Source: Corallium rubrum (taxonomy: Eukaryota; Cnidaria; Anthozoa; Scleralcyonacea; Coralliidae). Taken from it: DNA of 64,000 nucleotides. The notes beneath the pieces are model-generated. The model was not told the origin of the DNA and did not search any database. It saw only the letters and a list, made by a program, of their open reading frames with translations. Numbering within the stretch: the first letter of the stretch is position 1; every line of letters begins with the position of its first letter. The position numbers and the translations under genes are program-made. The stretch is from positions 6,661,579-6,725,578 of the forward strand of contig OZ035999.1 in the NCBI GenBank assembly GCA_964035015.1, in the 5' to 3' direction. Positions 23,096 through 35,700 of the stretch are shown here, piece after piece.

Positions 23096-23380
23096 AAAGT
23101 ATTTCATTCGATATTCAAACAGCGAAAAGTGTGTTGAAAAACGAGACGATAACTAAGTGTGTTTACAAAGTATTTCATTCGACATTCAAACAGCGAAAAG
23201 TGTGTTGAAAAATGAGACGATAACTAAGTGTGTTTACAAAGTATTTCATTCGGTATTCAAACAGCGAAAAGTGTGTTGAAAAATGAGACGATAACTAAGT
23301 GTGTTTACAAAGTATTTCATTCGGTATTCAAACAGCGAAAAGTGTGTTGAAAAACGATACCCGTAACTATAGTGTGTTTA
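23096..23380. repeat. 71-bp tandem repeat, 4 copies
   Basis: Units start AAAGTATTTCATTCG at 23096, 23167, 23238 and 23309, an exact 71-bp spacing. The last copy is slightly diverged. Followed at once by half of the hairpin family seen at 760-930. Confidence 0.9.
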
Positions 23381-23924
23381 CCCCAACTTCGAGGTGTTTG
23401 GATGGATGAAAGGCACTTCCGAGTGTTTGTTATATCTTCTCAAACAAATAATATTCATATTCCATAATAGAGAAAACTGGAGTAAATGTTCGTTTGGTTG
23501 ATCGTTTCCAAATCATGGTTGTATAAGATGATCGATCGTTTAAAACTGGTTCTATACAAATAATTTAAAAAATTGTCAAAACTCATCAACTCTAATTTTC
23601 GTCTTGTTCTCACACCGGATGTATTTCGCTAATATTTTAATTTTGTTAATGATTTAAAATATAAACATAATATACCATATATAAACTATGCGTTGTTTAA
23701 ATAAAATTGGATTTCCTAGCAACATATTGAATATTTATAATTACATGCACCATTTGTCAAATCTTATAAGTGAAGTGATGTATGCTGGTTTGGAATTTCG
23801 GATACGCTAATTTTCACGCAAGTGCGAGTGCGACTTGAACCCGCGCCCTTTTGATCGCCGGTGAAACGCTCTATAACCATTATTACTGAGATCCGGGTGG
23901 TTTGATGTAATTGCATAATTATAG

Positions 23925-24385
23925 GCGTAGAGTTTTGTTTTCGTCTAGGGGGGCTGAAGTGTTAAACAGGGCCTTTCTAAGATTTTTTTTGGGAGGGGAG
24001 GGGGGTTTCCGGGGGCATGCTCCCTCGGAAATTTTTGAAATTTAGAGTCTTGGAAATGCATTTCCTGCATTCTGAGGGGTGATTTTTAAGAACACTGAAG
24101 GTCATGAAATGTCATAAAAACTAGTTAAACTGAATACAACACATTTCAACAGTTTTTCGATGTTGTGTTTACTGGGTTGACTTATCACTGTATATGGGTG
24201 ATTTTGGCTGACACACAGGAATGAGGCTGTAACAGTTACTTTAGCCTAACGAGTAACCTATAATTTGTGAATGGTGATTGATGAGTCAGTTGCTGCAAAA
24301 TTTCTGGGGGGGCTCAGTCCCCCATTGAGATTTCTCCGGGCGCTAAAGCCCCTCAGCCCCCCATACTCTACGTCTATGATTGCTT
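23925..24385. repeat. Relative of the poly-G hAT-like family
   Basis: ATAGGCGTAGAGT on the left is mirrored by ACTCTACGTCTAT on the right, and the interior shares the GGGGGCATGC and TTTCCTGCATT phrases with 17939-18357. No clear target duplication. A separate 18-bp G-run follows at about 24485. Confidence 0.55.
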
Positions 24386-24626
24386 TGTTAAGAGAAGAAA
24401 TGTATATGCTACTACACCCATATACATCTTATCGTTCCAGTGCTTTTAGAGTTCAATGGTCTAACGCCAGACGATTTTACTGGACGGGGGGGGGGGGGGG
24501 GAGGTCTCGGAAAGCCATGCATAAAAGGTTGATGTGTTTTTACAAACCATAAATTAAAATAAACAGAGGTACGCAATGCGTACATGTGACTACCGCTGTT
24601 AAGCACAGAAAGAGATATAGACTTAA

Positions 24627-25067
24627 GGGAGCAGTGTTACTCGCAAAGCCCACGCAATAATCACGCGCCAACTTGAAAAACTACAGCCTGTAGGTTTTCA
24701 AGTTTGTTGATCCAAGATGGCGGCCGCACTTGGCGGAGCGTATGGTGAAAGACGCGATAATTCAGGCCGAAAGAGAAAATACGAGGGGTCAAATAGTCCC
24801 CAGAAAGCCTGGAATAGGCAGCACAAACGTATTTACTTATCGCTGACTATATTTGAGTCATGGAAAGATGCTAAAATCGTAGCTGGATATGGTTCATGTA
24901 GCGATAGCGACTTCGCAGTCCATCTGCTTTCATTGGAATACCGTAGAGAAATGAATCAAATGATATTTACCTTCTTGGTTTCTTGTCCGATTTAGAGCTA
25001 TTTCCAACATTTTCCGAAGTTATTTCTATATGCGCAAAAAAAATGCGCAAATGGTGACACTGCTCCT
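24627..25067. mobile_element. TTAA-flanked 441-bp element carrying an ORF
   Basis: TTAA at 24623-24626 and 25068-25071. Inverted ends GGGAGCAGTGTTACTC and GGTGACACTGCTCCT. TTAA duplication is the piggyBac signature, but no transposase is present. Holds the reading frame listed next. Confidence 0.8.
24717..24995 (+). CDS. Hypothetical 92-aa protein inside a TTAA element
   Basis: ATG in the context AAGATGGCGGCC, a good eukaryotic start. The product has a basic stretch (SGRKRKYEGSNSP), then QHKRIYLSLTIFESWKDAK and an acidic segment, ending VSCPI before a stop. I do not recognise a domain. It may be the first part of a host gene captured by the element, or a remnant of a larger element protein. 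Expression is unknown. Confidence 0.45.
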   Translation: MAAALGGAYGERRDNSGRKRKYEGSNSPQKAWNRQHKRIYLSLTIFESWKDAKIVAGYGSCSDSDFAVHLLSLEYRREMNQMIFTFLVSCPI

Positions 25068-25539
25068 TTAAGAAGCAATGCATGAAAATGTGTGAAAAGC
25101 ACACAGACACACAAAAAAAATGATAGTTATATTTTAAATCATTTTATACATGTATTGCTAATTTGAACATGGCACATACTATACATACATCTTTATAATA
25201 AAAAAGATATAACAAAAACTCACTGCTTGCGGAACACTTTTCTTTCACGTCTGGTTAGTGGTAGTCATCAAAGCAAGGCAACCTATAGTTCTTCATAGCT
25301 CTGTAGAAGACTTTAACCATACATACAAGCTTGCAGGACGAGAATGGAAGTTTGGTTATCAAGACTGTAAAGATAAGAGTAAATGATATATTAGCATCTT
25401 CGCGCAGACTATAGCAAAGATTTACACGATAGTATACTAGTACAATTCTTGTAATAAAAATGTACTTAATAGCTATTTTACTCAAAAACATTTTACTCAG
25501 ATGATTTGAACGTACAGGTTGAATATTCGTACAGCGCCC

Positions 25540-25700
25540 GTGAGATGATCTAATCAGTGAGCTACTGAAACTCAGATAGCCTACGCAGTCTGCAAGCATG
25601 CAGGCTAAAACTCAGATGGTTGAAAGCATGTTGAATATGTGAACAATCTACAATTGAACGATACTAGCTGGGACTCACATGATTTGAATGTTGGTTGAAT
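25540..25700. repeat. SINE fragments
   Basis: GTGAGCTACTGAAACTCAGA and GATTTGAATGTTGGTTGAAT belong to the tRNA-like SINE seen at 34850. A lone GGTGGCTCC tip lies at 25783. Confidence 0.55.
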
Positions 25701-26379
25701 GTGTGTAGTACAACCATAGAAATAATATTTTAAGAACATATAGTCTATATCAGAACTATATATGCGACGTCGAGTTCTTAAGGTGGCTCCATACAGTTTC
25801 TTGAAAAATGGAAAATACAAGTTTGAGAGTCCAAAACACGTACATAAACAATTTGGAAAAAGAATAAAACTAAATGTTATGCATAGTTAAACATTCTGAC
25901 AATCAAAAACAGTTACCAAATATATAGCAACAGCCAGATAAATCCAATTTGTCTAGTGGGCTTCAAGTCGAAAGATTAGTAATAGAGAGCATCAAATGCT
26001 TATTATAATTCATAAACAGTATTCGTGAAGCCCACCATGTCTTCTTCGAAGCGGAAGAGCAATCTTTGATCAGTCCTTTTGGTGAAAAAATATCCATGTA
26101 TTTGCGACCAAAATGGATCATGCACACGACTTTAGATACAGTTTCAGTAATCCAGTAACTTTATTTGTAAAAAAATACAGTGTTGTCGAAAAAGAATACA
26201 AGTTCTTGGTAATTGACGCAAAACTGAGCTTTTTCATTTGGCCTGCGCAAACAAAATGCCACAAAAGGTCTGGGGCGAGTTCCTTTTGCCCTTATAAATC
26301 CGCCATTTTGTGGCGACAATTTTTTGACTGACGAGAGATAGGAGCACGCATTCTAGGTCTATTATTTCTATGAGTACAA

Positions 26380-26545
26380 CCCACAACCTTCTGATTACCG
26401 GTGAGATGCTGTAACCATTGACCTACTAAGATTCAGATAATTTCAACGCACGTTGAATATGTGTACAACCATGCACAACCTCCTGATCATCAGTGAAATG
26501 CTCTAACCATTGAGCTACTGGGAATACATGAATGTTGAATATGTT
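26380..26545. repeat. tRNA-like SINE fragments, two tandem partial units
   Basis: Contains two A-box reversals (AACCATTGACCTACT, AACCATTGAGCTACTGGG), each preceded by an ACAACC..CTGAT B-box part about 90 bp apart. Confidence 0.65.
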
Positions 26546-26693
26546 GTATTAAAAATGTAATTAGGATTGTCCACGAGACTGGACGACAATGACGGTCTTC
26601 ACATAACTTGTACGTATACATCATTTAGTGCATGTGGTACGGTCTTGTTTTATCGTAACAATTACTTTTTTATTTTTAGAAAAAACTACAAAG

Positions 26694-26769
26694 ATGGTTC
26701 GAATTGCCTTTCTTTTGACGTTACTGTGTGTTATGCACCGCGTGACTGATGCTGCTACGGTCTTATCAA
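26694..26769 (+). CDS. vWA gene exon 1 (signal peptide)
   Basis: ATG after AAAG; donor TCAA/GTAAGA, phase 1. Encodes a 25-residue hydrophobic leader ending near TDAATVLS. Confidence 0.75.
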
Positions 26770-29700
26770 GTAAGAAAATGTAGAAAACAAAAGCAATCGA
26801 AAAGGAAGAATATCTATACATTTTAAGTCCATTTTAATGTTTAAAAATAAGAGTATAGGACTATGCGTTTCACACGAAACAACTTTCACCTTTTCCTTCA
26901 GTGTTTTTAAAAAATGAGATCTGATCGAAACGAATGGCTGAAGTCAATCCACGCAGTTGAGTGGATTGACTTGAGATTCAAGCAAGGATCGACTTGAATG
27001 TCTCCAATCTGATTCATCTAAACATTCGTTCGTTCGTTCGTTCGTTCGTTCGTTCGTTCGTTCGTTCGTTCGTTCGTTCGTTCGTTCGTTCGTTCGTTCG
27101 TTCGTTCGTTCGTTCGTTCGTTCGTTCGTTCGTTCGTTCGTTCGTTCGTTCGTTCGTTCGTTCGTTCGTTCGTTCGTTCGTTCGTTCGTTCGTTCGTTCG
27201 TTCGTTCGTTCGTTCGTTCGTTCGTTCGTTTATTTATTCGTTTGTTTGTTTTCAGGACAAAAATGCACAAAAGTCGTGGACATTGCTATGGTTGTTGATG
27301 AATCTGGTAGCATTGGATGGACCAATTTTGGAAAAATCAAGCTGTTTCTCGAAGATATGATTTCACGATTCAGTGTTGCTCCATTTGGAGCTCATTTTGG
27401 GCTTGTGACGTACAGTACGAGACCACGGTTGGTGTTCTCACTTACTAAATACACAAATGCAGCACAAATGCAGACTACGGTCAAAAATATGGTATACCGT
27501 GGTGGAAGGACATTTACTGGAAAAGCCCTGGAATTTACACGACAAAACGTAATTATACACAAACGACCAAACATTTTTTTTCATATTGTTTTACCATAAT
27601 CTAACAGGTGTTTGAATGGCACGCGTTCCGGTCAGCTAAAATACTCAGAAAATGTTTCTGAGCTCTAGACAACCTTCTAATGACTAGTGAGACGTTCTAG
27701 CTATTGCGCTACCGCTATAAGCATTTGCATATGTATAGGTAATCATATGATAGCGAGTACAATTAAGGATTTACACTACAAGTGACATTTGAAAATTTTG
27801 CCAAAATTACACGAGCCATTAGGCGAGTGCACTTTGGCATAATTTTCAAATATCACGAGTAGTGTAAATCCTTAATTGTACGAGCAAAATCATATGATTA
27901 CTCATTTATTATCTGCATGACGAAATTACAACACGTACACTTCGCCACGCGTACTCACGCCTTTAAAAACATCTTGTTTCATTACTTGACAAGAAACATT
28001 TTCACTCTGGGTGTTCTCTGTACTCATTTCAAAATATTTACATGGAATTTTTAGTTCATAGTGTACCACAAGTCGTTGGAAATGTGAAAACTTTCCATTG
28101 CAGAATTGGCCGCCATTTTGAATGTTACTGTCAACATCGTTCCCAGGGCCTTCTCTATTTTTATTAATTGTACTGCAGTACAATTATACAATTCAGAATG
28201 TAGTAATTTTGTCATGCATATAATAAAAGATATTATAAGTTGTACGTATATACATGTAGTGCATGTTGGTACGTTTGCGATTTTGGTGTAAAGTTTAACA
28301 GGCATTTGGTAGACGTTCTACGTTAATCTCAAATACTCAGAAAAGATTTCTGAGGCCCGAACCTGCAACCTTCTAATGGTTGATGAGACGCTCTAACCAT
28401 TGAGCAACTGACGCTCGGATGGACAGCTAAGGTTGCAAATTCATAATCATCGGTGCTTCTAGGCGGTAGCGTTTGCATATATGAGATGTAGTTAGTTAGT
28501 TAAAGTTAAAAGCCAAGGCCAGCCGACAATTTAAAGAAAAGATAAAACACAATCCGAAGATGAACATCTTGAAAGCCCAAGATATGGATTAAGACAAGAC
28601 ATGACAAGGCAAGGCAAGGCAAGGCAAGGCAAGGCAAGGCAAGGCAAGGCAAGGCAAGGCAAGGCAAGGCAAGGCAAGGCAAGGCAGGGCAGGGCAGGGC
28701 AGGGCAGGGCAGGGCAGGGCAGGGCAGGGCAGGGCAGGGCAGGGCAGGGCAGGGCAGGGCAGGGCAGGGCAGGGCAGGGCAGGGCAGGGCAGGGCAGGGC
28801 AGGGCAGGGCAGGGCAGGGCAGGGCAGGGCAGGGCAGGGCAGGGCAGGGCAGGGCAGGGCAGGGCAGGGCAGGGCAGGGCAGGGCAGGGCAGGGCAGGGC
28901 AGGGCAGGGCAGGGCAGGGCAGGGCAGGGCAGGGCAGGGCAGGGCAGGGCAGGGCAGGGCAGGGCAGGGCAGGGCAGGGCAGGGCAGGGCAGGGCAGGGC
29001 AGGACAAGACAAGACAAGACAAGACAAGACAAGACAAGACAAGACAAGACAAGACAAGACAAAGATGAAACAGTTATATTTCGACTTGGTCTTTTTTTCT
29101 TTCACTTGGTCTGATGATGACTTTGTAATGAAATATAACCGTTTCATCTTTGTCTTGTCTTAATCCATATCTTGGGTTTTCAAGATGTTCGTCTTCGGAT
29201 TGTGTTTTATCTTTTAGCTAAAGTTAGATAAAGTTAAAAAACGATGCGTTGTACGTATACATGCAGTGCAGGTGGTACGTTTGCAGTCCTCGAATTTGGG
29301 AAAAGAAAAGAAAAGGCAAGGCCAGTTTGGCCTTGAATGTTACAATGTTTTTCAGGGCATCAAGGCCAGTTTGGAACTTTCATTCAGTTGCTATTTGAAG
29401 CACCTTACCATACACTGATACAGCAAGATTAAAAAAGTACATGTATATAGTCAAATACTGTCTTCGGAGCATTCTGTCCTACAGAATGTTCAAGGTTACT
29501 TGAAGTACAGGCCGCCCTAGCGCTTAGCGCTACCCAAAAGGATTGCCGGCTTGTCGAATTTAACCGATTATTGTTTATAGAATATTCAACAGAAAGACTG
29601 AAAGAGCGGATGAATTTAAATAGTATACTGCAGAGTTTTAGGTTTTATTGTCAATTTTACTAATCATACACTTTGTGTTACAAAGCTTAAGTGCTGTGGT

Positions 29701-32700
29701 TGAGGGCAGGCCACTATTGGCTGTGGATTTCAGTATATTTCGAGGGCATAACGGCCAACAAGCAGGGCATCGACGGCCAGTGGCCGCCGGTGCCGGTCCC
29801 AGACAGGCATCAAAACTGCAACTTCCTAACACCCTGCGGTATTTTCTTCTAATCTAACCCTACAAATATTCTTAGGGCATATGACTCGAAAATTAAGTTT
29901 GTCTTATTTAAAAGAACATTTAAAATGATAAAATAACATCTTTTGCAGTTTTTGGTTTCCTTGCTTCGTTTTTGAGATGTTCCAGCTTGTTTGATATGCA
30001 AACGACACAACTTTTTACGTCACATGTGCATAATGAGTTAGAAAAGGTTACATATTTTTGCTATTATGAAAACATGGGCTTAACTCGAAGGAAGCCTGTG
30101 CGTGTTTCTACCTACAACACCAAACATGTAGAATTCCAAGTGATTTCGTTTCACAATAGCAGAGATATGTAACCTTCTCTCGGTAACTCATAATACTCAT
30201 TCTCCACGTGTGACGTAAAAAGTTGTGTCATTTGCATATCAAACAAACTGGAATATCTCAAAAACGAAGCGAGGAAACCAAAACTGCAAAAGGTGTTATT
30301 TTATCATTTTAAGTGCCCTTTTCAATAAGACCAACTTAATTTTCGAGTCATATGCCCTTTAAGGTCATCTGTATGCGCTATGGTAATCGTTTCTCTAACC
30401 TATAACACCTGAGACCAATTTTGTTTAAATTCTTAAGATATTAGGACAAGATCAAGACCGAAAAGGTGTTCCGAATGTGCTGGTTATATTTTCCGACGGT
30501 CAATCTCATGACCATTTGAAAGCAATGAGAGAAACAACACAACTGAAAAAACAAGGAGTTGTGATACTGTGTGTTGGTATTGGACGCGGTAAAGTCGTCG
30601 AACGCCTGATTAAACAACTCAAACAGCTCGCCAGCAAGCCAGAGTATGTTTTTAAATCAGCGTTCAATGCCCTGCAGACAATCGAAGACTCGCTTGTTAA
30701 AGATATGTGCGAAGCAGTGAGTAAGTACGAATATGAATACTTATTTAATGTCGGTGGCACAGGAAGTGGTTGCCCAGAGGCTCATGTTATAGTGTAAATT
30801 AGTGCTAAGGATGTCTGAGGAGGGCTAAGGAGGTCTAAGGATGTCTAAGGATGTCTAAGGAGGTCTAAGGAGGGCTAAGGATGTCTAAGGAGGGCTAAGG
30901 ATGTCTAAGGAGGTCTAAGGAGGGCTAAGGATGTCCAAGGAGGTCTAAGGATATCTAAGGAGGGCTGAGGATGGTTAAGGATGTCTAAGGAGGGCTAAGG
31001 ATGTCTAAGGAGGTCTAAGGAGGGCTAAGGATGTCCAAGGAGGTCTAAGGATGTCTAAGGAGGGTTAAGGATGTCTAAGGAGGGCTAAGGATGTCTAAGG
31101 AGGGCTAAGGATGTCTAAGGAGGGCTAAGGATGTCTAAGGAGGGCTAAGGATGTCTAAGGAGGGCTAAGGATGTCTAAGGAGGGCTAAGGAGGGCTAAGG
31201 ATGTCTAAGGAGGGCTAAGGATGTCTAAGGAGGGCTAAGGATGTCTAAGGAGGGCTAAGGATGTCTAAGGATGGTTAAGGATGGCTAAGGAAGGCTAAGG
31301 ATGTTTAAGTAGGGTTAAGGATGGCTAAGGGGCCTAAAGATGGCTAAGGACACTGTTTTAAACATATTATGATACACTATAATTGGGGTCAGTTAAAGTA
31401 CCTACCGTAAATACGTGGTACACCGCTGCCAAACGTTTTGCGCCCGCGCGAGCACCCGCCCAAAAAAAGAGCGGGAAACTCTTATTCTGTAATTCAACTG
31501 GGACACGTTTCTTGCAAATTTAAAAAACCAACTCATTTACAACTGAAATGTTAAGGTTCGTACTTTTGTAAGGTTGTACTGTATAGCTGCATTATTGATA
31601 TCCTCAAATTAATATTCTGAGATGGCCTCTTCGTAATTTTCATGTCTCTTTTTTTAAAACACAAATGAATAGTCGAGTCTTACTTTATTTGGCTGCTCCT
31701 TTGCACCGTACACTCTATTATCTATGTTTACGTAAAAAAAATTCTGTATTTCATATAATTAGCAACTTATATCCTTTTGTAATCTGTAGATTATGTATGT
31801 GAATAAAAATTTGAAATTTGAAAAAATTTGAACTTATTAGTCTTCACTGTCTGGTTGTGGTTGCCACGGCTATTTCCCACACCTCTTGCAGTGTTCACTC
31901 TTGTAAATTCGCGCATGCACAAAACGTTTTGCAGCGGTGTTAGTAGCCAAGAATTTTAGCTAGTACTGTACGTGAAGTGTTCCTTATTTCTAATCTTAGC
32001 TTGTTTTTTGTTTTTTTACTTTAACCAACCAAGATCCCTGTTTAAGTGAACCATGTAAAAATAATGGAGAATGTTTGCGTGATGGTGAAGCGTACACCTG
32101 CAGATGTACACCTGATTTTGAAGGGAAACACTGTGAAACTAAAAAGTGTAAGTTCGTAATCGTTTTATAAATACCAGACTAATTGCTACGATAAAAAAGA
32201 AGTCACATCACCACAGTATTACTACCATAAAGACCACCTCACCAGGACAATACCATGAACATTACCATATCACCATCACAACTCCAATTACAACTACAAC
32301 CACCATCATAACCACTATCACAACCGCAACCAGAACCATCAACACAACCATCATCACGTCAACAACTACCATCACTACCACAACCACAACCACAACTACA
32401 ACCGTCACCAATAATACCAGAACTACAACCACCATACCTCCACCATAACCACCACAAACACATAACACCAACATCACCACCATTACTGCCACCACAACCA
32501 CCACTAATGCTACCACAACCACCACTACCACCACCACCACCACCACTACCACCACCACTACTACCACCACCACTACCACTACTGCCACCACTACCACCAC
32601 TGCCACCACTACCACCACTACCACCACTACCACCACTACCACCACTACCACTACTGCGACCACTACCACCACTGCCACCACTACCACTACTACCACCACT

Positions 32701-35700
32701 ACCACCACTACCACTACTGCCACCACTACTGCCACCACTACCACTACTGCCACCACTACCACTACTACCACTACTGCCACCACTACCACTACTGCAACCA
32801 TTACCACTACCACCACAACCCCCACTAATACCACTACCACTGCCACCACAACAACCACTACCACCACCACTACCACTACTGCCACCACTACCACTACCAC
32901 CACTGCCATCACTACCACTACTGCCACCACTACCACTACTGCCACCACTACCACTACTGCCACCACTACCACTACTGCGACCACTACCACCACTGCCACC
33001 ACTACCACTACTACCACCACTACTGCCACCACTACCACTACTGCCACCACAACCACTACTGCCACCACTACCACTACTACCACTACTGCCACCACTACCA
33101 CTACTGCAACCATTACCACTACCACCACAACCCCCACTAATACCACTACCACTGCCACCACAACAACCACTACCACCACCACTACCACTACTGCCACCAC
33201 TACCACCACTACCACTACTGCCACCACTACCACTACTGCCACCACTACCACTACTGCCACCAATACCACCACTACCACTACCACCACTGCCACTACTGCC
33301 ACCACTACCACTACTGCCACCACTACCACTACTGTCACCACTACCACCACTACCACTACTGCCACCATTGCCACTACTGCCACCACTACCACTACTGCCA
33401 CCAATACCACCACTACCACTACTGCCACCACTACCACTACTGCCACCACCACCACTACTGCCACCACTACTGCCACCACTACCAGCACTACCACCACTAC
33501 TGCCACCACCACCACCACCACTACTGCCACCACTACCACTACTGCCACCACCACCACCACTACTGCCACCACTACCACTACTGCCACCACTACAACCAAT
33601 AGCGAGGTTCAGATCACACTTCCACTACCGCTACCGCTACCGTAAATGTGGTTAAGCTGATGTAAACTTCGTTTTTTCGTTCTGTAGTCGTAGTTGGTTT
33701 TAATTCTGGTATGGTAAAACACTTTCTTTTTGCACTAGGTTTGAGACCTGCGACCATTACTGAACGTAAAAAGAATATTTGAGATGTTTAATTATATTTA
33801 CGGTAGCGGTAGCGGTAGTGGAAGTGTGATCTGAACCTCACTACTACCACCAATACTGCCACCACTACCACTACTGCCACCACTACCACCACCACCACCA
33901 CTACTGCCACCACTACCACTACTGCCACCACTACCACTACTGCCACCAATACCACCACAACCCCCACTAATACCACCACAACAACCACTACCACCACCAC
34001 TACCACTACTGCCACCACTACCACTACAACCACCACTAATGCCATTACCACCACCACTACCAATACCACCACTACCACCACCACTACCACAACCGACACC
34101 ACCACTACTACCACCACCACCACTACCACTACTGCCACCACCACTACTAACACTAACACCACCACCACCACTAACACTACCACCACCGCCGCCGCAACGA
34201 CGATAACAACCACGCGACGACTATCAACTATCAGCTATCAACTATCAACTATCAACTATCAACTATCAACTACCAACTACCAACTACCAACTACCAACTA
34301 CCAACTACCAACTACCAACTACCAACTACCAACTACTAACTATCAACGACCAACTACCAACTATCAACTATCAACTATCAACTATCAACTACCAACTACC
34401 AACTACCAACTATCAACTACCAACTACCAACTACCAACTATCAACTACCAACTACTAACTATCAACTACCAACTATCAACTACCAACTATCAACTACCAA
34501 CTACCAACTATCAACTATCAACTATCAATGTTTCACCATACTTTGACTTATCATTCCACTATTTCTTTTAGGGTGCCCTACTACTTTCTCAAAACGTGGC
34601 TGCTTTCAAATGCCGAGACGCAAAGCATCCGAACAACTTCTATTTAATCGTCGAAACAATATTGAATGGACAGACAAATGGGACCAGTTTCTTGAAACAA
34701 TTGTATGCGAGTATGTCATTAATTCAACATTATTCTTTATATTTACCTTCGACATTAACTTTATACCCAGAGTTTGGCCACTTATTGTATAATATTGAGT
34801 GTAAATGTTCTTGGAGCTATTTTACTCAGAAAATTTTCTGAGTTCCCAAGCGGGACTCGAGCCCACAACCTTCTGATCGCCAGTGAGACGCTCTAACCAT
34901 TGAGCTACTGGGACTCAGATGATTTGAACGTAGATTGAATATGTGTACAACCCACATCCTTCTGATCACCAGTAAGACGCTCTAACCATTGAGCTACTGG
35001 GACTCAGATGATTTGAACGTAGATTGAATATGTGTACAACCCACAACCTTCTGATCACCAGTGAGATGCTCTAACCATTGAGCTACTGGGACTCAGATGA
35101 TTTGAACGTAGGTTGAATTTGTGTATAACCCACAACTTTCTGATCACCAGTAAGACGCTCTAACCATTGAGCTACTGGGACTCAGATGATTTGAACGTAG
35201 ATTGAATATGTGTACAACCCACATCCTTCTGATCACCAGTAAGACGCTCTAACCATTGAGCTACTGGGACTCAGATGATTTGAACGTACAATCATTGACA
35301 TAATTCTTGAAACAAAGCTAACATGAAATGGTTTCATGTTCCCCCTTCCCCCCACTTCAATGTTGTGGACCTCAAAACGTTTGCAATTTGCACTCAGTCA
35401 CCTGCCATTACATTTAAATGTTCAGAGTATCAACATTGAAAAGGGGGGACGGGGGGATAGCAATTCATGCAAAAAAGAGGCCTAGCAATTAACATGGTAT
35501 GATTCACTCAAGTCGTTTCAACTAATTTTGTCAATGATTGTCTGAATTTACGTTAATAATTCTCCGTACATTTTTCGTTGCAGAGAAACGGCATATTTTA
35601 CCCACGACTGCGCAAAGTGATCTCACATACATTTAACACATATATTGATCGCTAACAACAAACGATAATTTTAAAGGTTAATTACATGACGTCACCATGA

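Noticed and set aside
26113..26331. 72-codon plus-strand frame
   Set aside because: No domain, no nearby splice partner, lies among SINE fragments.
28506..29147. Long Cys-Pro-Ala-Leu open frames on the minus strand
   Set aside because: They arise from the 5-bp period of the GGCAR array, which stays open in several frames. No start, splice or domain evidence.
32262..34213. Val/Ala-rich and Pro/Leu-rich frames of 141-445 codons
   Set aside because: Trinucleotide array artefacts open on both strands.
34898..35288. CRISPR-like regular repeat
   Set aside because: The 89-bp units are head-to-tail without spacers and derive from a SINE; the genome is animal.
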